From NCBI GenBank assembly GCA_964247295.1, contig CAXTTV010000079.1, positions 1-20,141 on the forward strand: a stretch of DNA of 20,141 nucleotides, in the 5' to 3' direction. Below are positions 13,989 to 20,141 of the stretch, one piece after another (the first letter of the stretch is position 1; every line of letters begins with the position of its first letter). A program made the translations under genes and the position numbers. The notes under the pieces were generated by a model. That model saw nothing but the letters and a program-made list of their open reading frames with translations. It had not been told where the DNA came from and searched no databases. This stretch comes from CAXTTV01 sp964247295. GTDB lineage: Bacteria; Chloroflexota; Ktedonobacteria; Ktedonobacterales; Ktedonobacteraceae.

Positions 13989-15008
13989 TTACGGTTTATG
14001 GCGCGGCCTTAAGCTGTTGCGCTCCCAAAATACCCCATCGGCCAATCCCTGAATACGGCGATCTTGTTCCACCAGTTCCAAGCGGCGTTCAGCCAGCAGA
14101 CAATACTCCTGGTTCATCTCAATACCCAGATAGCGGCGATCCAACTTTTTCGCCACTACGGAAGAAGTTCCACTGCCTAAAAAAGGGTCCAGCACCACAT
14201 CGTCAGGATTTGAGCTGGCAAGCACCAGTTTGGCGATCAACTTTTCGCTTTTCTGCGTTGGGTGATCTGTATTCTCAGGCATTGACCAGAAAGGGATTGT
14301 GATATCATTCCAAAAATTTGAGGGATAGGTATCGCGGTAGCGACCAGTCTCGCCCTGCTTCCAATCCTTTGGTGAACCATCCTGATTACGGTAAGGAGCC
14401 ATCACGCGCCGCCGAAGCTTTACCGCCTCCACATTAAAGGTATAGTGAGAAGAGACCGTACAGAACCAGATATCCTCAGAGGAATTCTTCCAATTAGCAT
14501 TGGTGCCACGGCCCTTCTCCCGCTCCCAGGTGATCCGATTGCGAACTACAAAATGCGCGCTGGCAACCGTATAGATCGATGCGGAAGAAAGCCAATCACC
14601 GCAGATATAGATAGTCGCCGTTTGCTTCAAGAGTGGTTTCAGCGTAGAGATCACCGAATCAAGCCAAGTCGTATATTGTGTTACAGTCTGGCGCGAAAAC
14701 TTAACGGCCTCAAATGTCTTATTCAAATTATAAGGGGGATCAAGAATCAATAGATCTACAGAGCGAGGTGGCAGAAAGGAAGCCAATTCCAGGCAATTGC
14801 CCAGAAGCGTTCCCTGGGGAATTGTTGCTTGCGGCGAAATGTTGGCTGGGGCAAGGAGCCTGGGAAGAAGACGATCGCGATCCTCTGAAGAAAGCCTTAG
14901 CGTCCGGTTCAAAGAGGTGCGCGACTTTAAAATGAATGGCACACCGTTATCGAGCTGTTCGGACCTGACAGGGTGATCCGGATCAACCGGCATTCCAGCA
15001 TCATCCAT
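13989..15008 (-). CDS. Beta-class DNA adenine-N6 methyltransferase
   Basis: 339 residues from ATG 15006-15008; AGGAG lies 8 nt upstream, better than for the ATG at 15032. The catalytic motif IV DPPYN (~90-94) comes first, then a long central region as target-recognition domain, and then motif I DPFLGSGTS (~274-282) with YLGIEMNQEY. This order is the beta class. DPPY/DPPYN indicates methylation of an exocyclic amine, most often adenine N6, using AdoMet. The phrase HPTQK-EKL before motif I is typical of type II enzymes. No restriction endonuclease gene is recognisable on either side, so it may be an orphan or the endonuclease may be unrecognised. The recognition site cannot be read from the sequence. 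Confidence 0.9.
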   Translation of the reverse strand: MDDAGMPVDPDHPVRSEQLDNGVPFILKSRTSLNRTLRLSSEDRDRLLPRLLAPANISPQATIPQGTLLGNCLELASFLPPRSVDLLILDPPYNLNKTFEAVKFSRQTVTQYTTWLDSVISTLKPLLKQTATIYICGDWLSSASIYTVASAHFVVRNRITWEREKGRGTNANWKNSSEDIWFCTVSSHYTFNVEAVKLRRRVMAPYRNQDGSPKDWKQGETGRYRDTYPSNFWNDITIPFWSMPENTDHPTQKSEKLIAKLVLASSNPDDVVLDPFLGSGTSSVVAKKLDRRYLGIEMNQEYCLLAERRLELVEQDRRIQGLADGVFWERNSLRPRHKP

Positions 15009-15401
15009 AAATAAGACTCCTTTTCTCAGCATAAAATCTGAGCTATTCCGGGCAGAACAGCTCTATATCTGGGAAATAAGAAAGATAAACCAGGAGTGAA
15101 GGGAGCGCAACAAAGAACGGAAAAACGTCGCGTCCATAGAAAAGATAGTGAGAAATCAGATAGTGTAACCTGATCACCCCATAGAAATACCAGATCAGAT
15201 ATTACTTTGGCCTACACAAAGAGTACTTCAAGGAAGAGCATGCAATTACTGTACCTATAAATATCAACATTTGCAATAGTTACATAATATCGGGCTATGG
15301 TTCTTGATCATCTACAAAATATCTCTATATATGCTAAGATAAATGAGCATATATTAAAGGTTAATGAATACAAAGAGCGCAAAAAAGCGAGAAGGTGGAA
15401 T
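15009..15401. other. Divergent intergenic region between the methyltransferase and the receiver protein
   Basis: About 390 bases that become very AT-rich towards the right. It should contain promoters for both directions. No RNA gene or strong structure was seen. The frame from 15297 into the receiver gene is open, but it lacks a good ribosome site and family similarity upstream of 15402. Confidence 0.45.
15304..15332 (+). promoter_or_regulatory. Possible promoter of the receiver-protein gene
   Basis: TTGATC (15304-15309) is followed after 16-17 bp by TATATA/ATATAT (15326-15332). It would give a leader of about 65 nt. Spacing and -35 are reasonable, but the region is AT-rich, so chance matches are likely. 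Confidence 0.3.
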
Positions 15402-16121
15402 ATGAATATTGATGAATGGATAAAACTTTCTGGAGTGATCACCGCCTTTATTCAAATTATCGTCTGGCCGCTCACTATCTTTGGGATCTTCCTGTATCTA
15501 CGCGATCCCCTCAAAAACTTTCTCAATAAAGCGGGTGAGCTAACGCTTAAAGCTGGGCCATTAGAAACAACCATTAAAAGTCAGGTTGTCGAAGCTACCG
15601 CTGCCCTGGCCGCCGCGACAACCCAAAAGCAGGACACAGGACTGTTACCACTATTGGAAGAAACGCCTAGAGAGGTTGCGGAATTTGTCAGCCAGATTGT
15701 CACCCTTGAAGCCGCAGAGAAACTGAATGGGGCCTCTATTCTCTGGGTCGACGACGAACCCTCAAATAACACTTATGAGCGAAACGCCCTGGAGGCGCTA
15801 GGAGTGCGTTTCACCATTTGTATCGATACTAGAGAAGCTATGAAACAGGTCCGGATCAGGCAATTCAACCTGGTCCTCTCAGACATGGGGAGAGGAGAAG
15901 ATCGGCAAGCGGGCTACAAACTCCTTGAGCAGTTAAGAGAACAGGATATCATCACCCCATTCATTATCTATGCTCGTGGTGGAAATAAGGCAGAGAACAA
16001 AATCGAAGCTCAGAGCCGGGGAGCCTTTACCAGTGTTGCTGGACCACAAAAGCTTTTCAAAGCCGTCGTTGATGCCATTGAGAGTGGCAAGCAAGAAAAG
16101 CTTCTCGTTCATCAAGGCTAG
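15402..16121 (+). CDS. Membrane-anchored degenerate receiver-domain protein
   Basis: 239 residues from ATG 15402, preceded by AAGGTGG. One N-terminal transmembrane helix (~10-33, GVITAFIQIIVWPLTIFGIF) precedes a helical cytoplasmic linker (~35-110). The receiver domain runs from ~115: ILWVDDEPSNN has the acidic pair, and LVLSDMGRG has the predicted phosphorylatable Asp. The conserved Thr/Ser is replaced (FIIYARG), and the conserved Lys before Pro is replaced (SVAGPQ). This variant with SDMGR...GYKLLEQLR is a recognised receiver subfamily. No kinase or output domain is adjacent, so it may relay a signal through protein contact at the membrane. It is followed by a membrane-protein gene in the same direction. 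Confidence 0.8.
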   Translation: MNIDEWIKLSGVITAFIQIIVWPLTIFGIFLYLRDPLKNFLNKAGELTLKAGPLETTIKSQVVEATAALAAATTQKQDTGLLPLLEETPREVAEFVSQIVTLEAAEKLNGASILWVDDEPSNNTYERNALEALGVRFTICIDTREAMKQVRIRQFNLVLSDMGRGEDRQAGYKLLEQLREQDIITPFIIYARGGNKAENKIEAQSRGAFTSVAGPQKLFKAVVDAIESGKQEKLLVHQG

Positions 16122-16174
16122 AGAAGTATATAAAGGAATTTAGAGAGAAACCAAAAAATATAGTGTTAAACTCT

Positions 16175-16203
16175 ATGAATGTCCTACCTTCTTGATCTAT
16201 AAT
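16175..16203 (+). promoter_or_regulatory. Possible promoter of the Pro/Asn-rich membrane protein gene
   Basis: A consensus TATAAT at 16198-16203 lies 34 nt before ATG 16237. The -35 position at 17-bp spacing (16175-16180, ATGAAT) is poor. The -10 alone is convincing. Confidence 0.4.
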
Positions 16204-16236
16204 AGAAGCGTTAATACGATAGAAAGGTTTCTTCAT

Positions 16237-17007
16237 ATGAATAATCCAACGCCACATCCTGAGCCAAACCAGACGCCACATCCTGAGCCAAACGCCACCC
16301 CATCTTCAAATAGTCCTGTTGCTCAGAATGTCGGCCCTGGGCCGAGCCCAGATGCCGTTCCCAATCCTTATGCCTATCAGGCATCACGAACCAATCCCTA
16401 CCCAAACGTCAATAGCTACTCTAATCCGGCGGCAGGCAGCAGTCCCATTTCAAATACCCTCGGTAAGACAAGCGGTATACTTGGGAAGATCGCTAATGAG
16501 CTTATCCAGGGGACAGGGCAGCCAGTCACGTCGAGGATACGACCTTTTGGAGTTACCATCCTATCTTTCTGGATAGGACTGCGAGGATTTCTCTACGGCC
16601 TATTGCTGCTCTTTGCTCTAGGCTTATACAGTTTTCTGTCTCAATTCACGCCGCCGCCAGTAACAGATCCAACAGGTCTGGGAGCAGGAAGTGGTTATGC
16701 GCCAACCCCAAATCCAGCGAGCATCATCTCAAGCCTGATCCCACAGCCCAACGTTTTATCCACCTTGTTCCTATTTATCTTGCTTGCCGGGCTGACCATC
16801 GCCTATATCACGTTCGCGCGTGGACTATTTTTAGTAAAAAGTTGGGCATATTGGGGAACCGTCGCCGTAGAAGCGCTTTATATTCTGATCACCCTCATCG
16901 GCTTCATCGGTTCGCACAACCAGCTTGGCTTCATCACAACCGTATTTCTACCAGCCTTAACCCTGATCTATCTACTTATACCGAGCGTACGCAAAAGTTT
17001 CCCGTAA
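16237..17007 (+). CDS. Pro/Asn-rich multi-pass membrane protein, unknown function
   Basis: 256 residues. The first ~95 are hydrophilic and rich in Pro, Asn and Ser, opening with two TPHPEPN repeats; this part is probably disordered. Four hydrophobic segments follow: near 107-135 (GVTILSFWIGLRGFLYG), 165-190, 196-218 and 224-245, with a Pro/Gly-rich loop between the first two. The end is SVRKSFP. AGAAAGG precedes ATG 16237 by 9 nt; the longer frame from 16192 has no ribosome site. I do not recognise a named family. The layout recalls small integral membrane proteins with a cytosolic disordered tail. It may be cotranscribed with the receiver protein gene 115 nt upstream, but has its own -10. 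Confidence 0.75.
   Translation: MNNPTPHPEPNQTPHPEPNATPSSNSPVAQNVGPGPSPDAVPNPYAYQASRTNPYPNVNSYSNPAAGSSPISNTLGKTSGILGKIANELIQGTGQPVTSRIRPFGVTILSFWIGLRGFLYGLLLLFALGLYSFLSQFTPPPVTDPTGLGAGSGYAPTPNPASIISSLIPQPNVLSTLFLFILLAGLTIAYITFARGLFLVKSWAYWGTVAVEALYILITLIGFIGSHNQLGFITTVFLPALTLIYLLIPSVRKSFP
16249..16293 (+). repeat. Two 21-bp direct repeats, period 24
   Basis: The 21-base unit at 16249-16269 recurs exactly at 16273-16293, encoding TPHPEPN twice at the start of the Pro/Asn-rich protein. Exact third-position identity suggests recent slippage duplication. Confidence 0.8.
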
Positions 17008-17026
17008 GCCACCGCCGTACATTGAA

Positions 17027-17066
17027 GGTCTGCTATACAGATATGTACAGCAGACCCTTTATTTTC
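17027..17066 (+). terminator. Intrinsic terminator of the Pro/Asn-rich membrane protein gene
   Basis: GGTCTGCT (17027-17034) pairs with AGCAGACC (17049-17056), extended by three pairs beyond a mismatch. CTTTATTTTCT follows on the plus strand. It lies 20 nt past the stop at 17007 and between convergent genes; on the minus strand the tail is less T-rich. Confidence 0.7.
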
Positions 17067-17072
17067 TAAACC

Positions 17073-17981
17073 TTATTCCATACCATCGAACAAATTTTGT
17101 TGTATAAGGTCTTCAGTACTGATCATCCTAGACATCTTCTGCTTACGTGGCTTAATCTGAGGTTTTGTTGGATAGAAAACACCTACAACAATAAAAGGAT
17201 TTGGAGCAATGTGATGATACTGCTTAGTAGTACCAAGGAATAAGTATAAATCTTTGGTTAAGGCAAGATCATCAAAAAATTTTTCTTTAACCTTTAGTTT
17301 AGCCTCTTCTTCGTTTCCACCGCTACTTTTGAGACAATTCCGGTAAAGAGCACCTAGTTCCCAATCTTCTATCAGCAATTTTCTTGGGTTCCTATCGCCA
17401 TCTGAAATAAATTTGTAGAAAAACTTATACGGGACTTTTGGAAGCACCTTGCGCTCTTTTCCTTGCCCTTCCTGATCTAAATCGAACAGATTATACTGAC
17501 GAAGCTGAGCTTGCCAATCTGGTTTCCATTCTCTCTCATCCTCTTCAATTATCACGTCAATAATTTCGCGAGGCTTAAGAGTTGCCAGTGATTTATTTTT
17601 TGTTCGATCTTTAGCTAAAGCAATGAGATCATTCATTGAAGTGAAAACTTCAGCTAAAGCAAATTCTTTCCGCTTTGCCCAGTGACCTTCTGTCCCTATC
17701 TTTTCCCCAAGTACAATCTTTTCGTCGGCTCCCCTTTTAGGCCGATAGCTCTCTGGACGAAAATCATCAATATTTCTTATAAGATCTAAAGTCACCCAAT
17801 GATATTTATTGTATTGTTCCTTGTACGGTAAACTCCTAAATGGAATTGGATAGAGCCTGATCCATTTTCCTTGAAAAAATCCCGCTGTACAGACTAACTC
17901 ATCATACTTATTTGAGGGTAAAGGGTACGTTTTTACAGTGATCAGCACCTGAGCATTTGGGATCTCCGCCGGCAGATACAT
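17073..17981 (-). CDS. Conserved protein of unknown function, partner of the DUF488 fusion
   Basis: 302 residues. ATG 17979-17981 with AGGAAG 6 nt upstream. The N-terminal block VLITVKTYPLPSNKYDELV, the following CTAGF, and GKWIRLYPIPFRSLP look like a conserved beta-rich domain. The middle is charged, with an acidic/aromatic section (~165-190). The C-terminal third includes DLYLFLGTTKQYHH and PFIVVGVFYPTK. The tail DLIQQNLFDGME could be an interaction motif; the similar QYNLFDLDQE occurs at ~160. I recognise the N-terminal block as one seen in proteins that accompany DUF488 genes in diverse prokaryotes, but know no function. It starts 38 nt after the DUF488 gene, so the two form an operon. 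Confidence 0.75.
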   Translation of the reverse strand: MYLPAEIPNAQVLITVKTYPLPSNKYDELVCTAGFFQGKWIRLYPIPFRSLPYKEQYNKYHWVTLDLIRNIDDFRPESYRPKRGADEKIVLGEKIGTEGHWAKRKEFALAEVFTSMNDLIALAKDRTKNKSLATLKPREIIDVIIEEDEREWKPDWQAQLRQYNLFDLDQEGQGKERKVLPKVPYKFFYKFISDGDRNPRKLLIEDWELGALYRNCLKSSGGNEEEAKLKVKEKFFDDLALTKDLYLFLGTTKQYHHIAPNPFIVVGVFYPTKPQIKPRKQKMSRMISTEDLIQQNLFDGME

Positions 17982-18019
17982 AGCTCACTTCCTTATGAAC
18001 GGTGAATGCAGCCAACACA

Positions 18020-18988
18020 TTATATACAAGAATATACTGCATCTACATTCAAAAGTCCAAGAGGAATCTTCTTTTTCTTATTATCCACAACAACTAGTTT
18101 ATCTTTACAAATATGAGCTATCTCCGTATTAAAATCGGGGTCGTGTTCCAGATACTCGGTGACTTTATGCCGGTGGCAAAAATGATAGTCGGCCTCAAAG
18201 CAGGTTATTGCGACCCGACCATACTTAGAGACGATCCGCTTTAGCGTCTTCAGAGCATCTAAGTGTTCGGGCAAAATATGGGCGGCATAAAAATCGAATA
18301 ATTGCTCATAGTCACGGGGATCGTTCAAATGCTTTCTTAAATCTGAGGGTATTCCTAGATCTGATATATGAATGTACGTTATTCCAGCAATTCTGGAGTA
18401 TTCGACAAGCTGAGCTTTTGAAAAACCATATTTCATCGAGATGGGATTTTTTCGGACATCGACCAGGACGGAAACATTATTCTTCACAAGCAGATCCAGA
18501 TACGCATCAATCGACAGCCCTTCGTATCCAATAGTAAAAAGGCAAGCAGCTTTTGAAGTATTCCAGATTGAACTCACAACTTGATACTCATCTGGGCTTA
18601 ACACACGGTTAGCGATCTGGCTGCGGCAGGCATAATCGGGAACCTCAAGATGAATTTTGTGGGTAAGAGCTTTGCCTCGAAGTTTCCTAATTTCCTCAAC
18701 AAAAGCCAGCAGGTCAGCGCGATCAGATAACCTTAGTTCACTAATATAGGTCGTCTTATTTACAAGATGGAAACCAGCTTTAGCTGTCAGATATCCAAGG
18801 TCGGTCAGCCGCTTTTTATCCTGAACCAGGATCACGCTAAAAACACCATATCTAAAGGGGAAGAAGTCATAATAATTGTTCCCTGTCCGCAAGCAGAACA
18901 GAAAAAGCAGCTTCTGGCAATCAGCTTTATTGAGAGAGCCGCCGAAAGCCTCTATGAAAGCCAATAAAATTTTTCTACGATAGAACAC
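18020..18988 (-). CDS. Winged-helix-like/DUF488 fusion protein
   Basis: 322 residues from GTG 18986-18988, which has AGAGGA ~8 nt upstream; an in-frame ATG at 19012 has a badly spaced site. Residues ~1-110 (RRKILLAFIEAFG, DCQKLLFLF, YYDFFPFRYGVFS, KKRLTDLGYL) look like a winged-helix domain. The DUF488 domain starts ~150 with FTIGYEGLSI, continues VLVDVRKNP and GFSKAQLVEYS, GITYIHISDLG, and has the Cys pair in ITCFEADYHFCHRHKV (Cys263, Glu265, Cys271-His-Arg). DUF488 has no settled biochemical role; the Cys/Glu/His set could be catalytic or metal-binding. First gene of a two-gene operon with the 17073-17981 gene. Codon use is AT-richer than the operons to the left, which suggests transfer. 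Confidence 0.85.
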   Translation of the reverse strand: MFYRRKILLAFIEAFGGSLNKADCQKLLFLFCLRTGNNYYDFFPFRYGVFSVILVQDKKRLTDLGYLTAKAGFHLVNKTTYISELRLSDRADLLAFVEEIRKLRGKALTHKIHLEVPDYACRSQIANRVLSPDEYQVVSSIWNTSKAACLFTIGYEGLSIDAYLDLLVKNNVSVLVDVRKNPISMKYGFSKAQLVEYSRIAGITYIHISDLGIPSDLRKHLNDPRDYEQLFDFYAAHILPEHLDALKTLKRIVSKYGRVAITCFEADYHFCHRHKVTEYLEHDPDFNTEIAHICKDKLVVVDNKKKKIPLGLLNVDAVYSCI

Positions 18989-19055
18989 AATATAGATCCT
19001 CTCTGGAACCATATTCCTGAGTCATAAGCGGGCACCTTATGTTGTAAAAGAAGAA

Positions 19056-19061
19056 ATTATA
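19056..19061 (-). promoter_or_regulatory. Candidate -10 box for the DUF488 operon
   Basis: TATAAT on the minus strand, 68 nt before GTG 18988. No good -35 lies at 16-18 bp; TTGATC occurs but only 12 bp away. The AT-rich setting limits confidence. Confidence 0.25.
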
Positions 19062-19299
19062 TAAATGGGATCAGATCAATAAAATAAAAGCAATGGAGAT
19101 AACTTTTACTTTGTCTCTCTCTATATTAGAAAATTTGTTTTGGATTGTCCATGCTTAGAAGTAAGGTACTGGTGATAGTAACGGAAATATGTAGAAGCTT
19201 TGATAGAAGCTTACCAATTTGTGGAGCTAATGATACAGAGGAGGCTTTAGTAAAGCATCATGCTGAAGGATCGCGCCTGGAGACGTTCTCTACTGGCTA

Positions 19300-19518
19300 T
19301 TAAACTTCTTCGAGATACACCTTGAAATAGACATCCTGCACTGTCAACGTCGCATCAACGCCTTCCAATTTCATACTATCAGCAATATCTATATAACGAG
19401 TCATATTCCAGCTCTGGGTACCAACACGTCGGTAATGCTCAACGTGATGACGCAGAGAGTCAATATACACAATATCCTGGATAGTTGGACAATTCTCATA
19501 AACTCCCAACTTTTCCAT
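19300..19518 (-). pseudogene. Uma2-family nuclease, C-terminal fragment
   Basis: 72 residues reading MEKLGVYENCPTIQDIVYID, then HHVEHYRRVG, and ending QDVYFKVYLEEV. This is the last third of Uma2-family (DUF820, PD-(D/E)XK-like) proteins, where EKL..Y..IP..QEYVLVD is conserved. The ATG at 19518 is an internal Met; no ribosome site precedes it. The N-terminal fragment ends 6 nt upstream in a different frame. The catalytic core is missing between the two, so the protein is not functional as a nuclease. Confidence 0.7.
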
Positions 19519-19523
19519 CGTAT

Positions 19524-19781
19524 CTATTTTCTAGGAGCAACAAAGACACGACCCAAGCCAGCCATTTTCACATATTGACGAAGATACCCGACAATCTCCA
19601 CAACGATATCTTGATGACCTGGACTTGGTGCAGGTGTCATATAGAGCACTCCCTTCACGACCTCATAATGCTGCCCATCATCCGGGATTGCTGCATAATC
19701 ACGGTAGGACCATCGTCCTTGTAGCGGACCTGGAACCCAATCAGCAGGGACTACCACAGGCAATCTAGCAACTGTCGTCAT
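19524..19781 (-). pseudogene. Uma2-family nuclease, N-terminal fragment
   Basis: Starts at ATG 19779-19781 with AGGCGG 8 nt upstream. It reads WSYRDYAAIPDDGQHYEVVK, then GVLYMTPAPSPGHQDIVVEI, and VFVAP, the standard opening of Uma2-family proteins, and then meets R-K-stop. In intact relatives the central PD-(D/E)XK residues follow (VFVAP-x-DV-L...QPD), and they are deleted here. The join to the C-terminal fragment is out of frame. Uma2 genes are highly duplicated in such genomes, so the two pieces may derive from one gene with an internal deletion or from two paralogs. Confidence 0.75.
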
Positions 19782-20013
19782 TCTTTGTACCGCCTTCCAT
19801 ATAGGCATAATGACACACAAAACAAGCGTATCATATCTTCACATCACTTTATTGCTAAATATCAAAATGATCCTGACGGTGAGTCATTAAGCATCACTGC
19901 CAACGAGCTTTTCGGGAGAAATTTTTACTACCATTAAATTGATTTATAGAGAAAATTGAGTCATTCCTTGAACAGTAAAGCAGGCAAACAATTTGGGGAG
20001 CCCGTTTTCCATT

Positions 20014-20058
20014 AAAAAAGCTCATTTATAGCACTTTTTTGAAACGCTATAAATGAGC
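20014..20058 (-). terminator. Intrinsic terminator downstream of tRNA-Ala
   Basis: A perfect 13-bp stem (GCTCATTTATAGC at 20020-20032 with 20046-20058) and 13-nt loop are followed on the minus strand by six T residues (20019-20014). It begins 19 nt past the tRNA discriminator base. Polarity fits leftward transcription from the tRNA. Confidence 0.85.
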
Positions 20059-20077
20059 CTATAAAGAGGGTTTAAGG

Positions 20078-20141
20078 TGGGCGACAAGGGACTCGAACCC
20101 CTGACCTCCTCCATGCCATGGAGGCGCTCTACCAACTGCGC
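20078..20141 (-). tRNA. tRNA-Ala (anticodon GGC), 5' end outside window
   Basis: On the minus strand the D arm GCGC-AGTTGGTAGA-GCGC, anticodon stem CCTCC/GGAGG with loop ATGGCAT (anticodon GGC, reading GCC), variable AGGTC, T arm AGGGG-TTCGAGT-CCCTT and acceptor 3' strand GTCGCCC-A are all present. The 5' acceptor strand (expected GGGCGAC) lies beyond the edge. After the discriminator A (20078) comes CCT, so the CCA end is not fully encoded and must be added by the CCA enzyme. Confidence 0.95.

Noticed and set aside
19151..19303. 50-codon plus-strand ORF between the DUF488 operon and the Uma2 fragment
   Set aside because: Plausible amino-acid composition but no ribosome site and no recognisable similarity; overlaps the end of the Uma2 fragment on the other strand.
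20078..20141. tRNA 3' end as an integration (att) site for the DUF488 region
   Set aside because: I looked for a second copy of the tRNA 3' sequence in the window and found none; no integrase gene is present.

Overview
The window looks like a chromosomal segment of a bacterium related to the Chloroflexota, most likely the spore-forming Ktedonobacteria. This is inferred from gene content and protein style only: a Ycf45/SpoIIIAA-type AAA ATPase with an R3H tail coupled to a double-GNAT protein, pdxS-pdxT, long pentapeptide-repeat and Uma2-family proteins, and roughly 50% G+C coding sequence. No marker gene fixes the taxonomy.

Left part (1-3900). A PLP-dependent threonine ammonia-lyase runs off the left edge. 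It is followed by a zone of gene decay: a frameshifted GNAT acetyltransferase, a rhodanese with no convincing start, and a LysR regulator that has lost its N-terminus and carries a frameshift. The next 500 bases hold inverted repeats and a copy of a 27-bp dispersed repeat that also lies inside the GNAT relic. Then come a 50-codon relic of a cytosine-5 DNA methyltransferase C-terminus and a tiny glycine-zipper membrane ORF.

Middle part (3840-11880, all minus strand). A double GNAT and the AAA/R3H ATPase are translationally coupled and end in a clear intrinsic terminator. pdxS-pdxT encode the two subunits of PLP synthase, which may serve the PLP-dependent lyase nearby. A MazF-type toxin gene overlaps by 4 bp an upstream helical, acidic gene that does not look like MazE; a good sigma70-type promoter precedes the pair. 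An alpha/beta hydrolase whose nucleophilic Ser is Ala lies just upstream of a 403-residue pentapeptide-repeat protein.

Right part (11988-20141). Two tandem paralogous membrane-anchored lysozyme/glucosaminidase-like proteins are followed by an apparently solitary beta-class adenine DNA methyltransferase. On the plus strand are a membrane-anchored degenerate receiver protein and a Pro/Asn-rich multi-pass membrane protein. They converge on a minus-strand two-gene cassette: a winged-helix-like/DUF488 fusion and a 302-residue partner of unknown function. A broken Uma2-family nuclease and a partial tRNA-Ala(GGC) with its terminator close the window.

The most interesting candidates for undescribed biology are the DUF488 cassette, the MazF pair with an atypical antitoxin candidate, and the membrane-tethered degenerate receiver. 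None can be proven from sequence alone.
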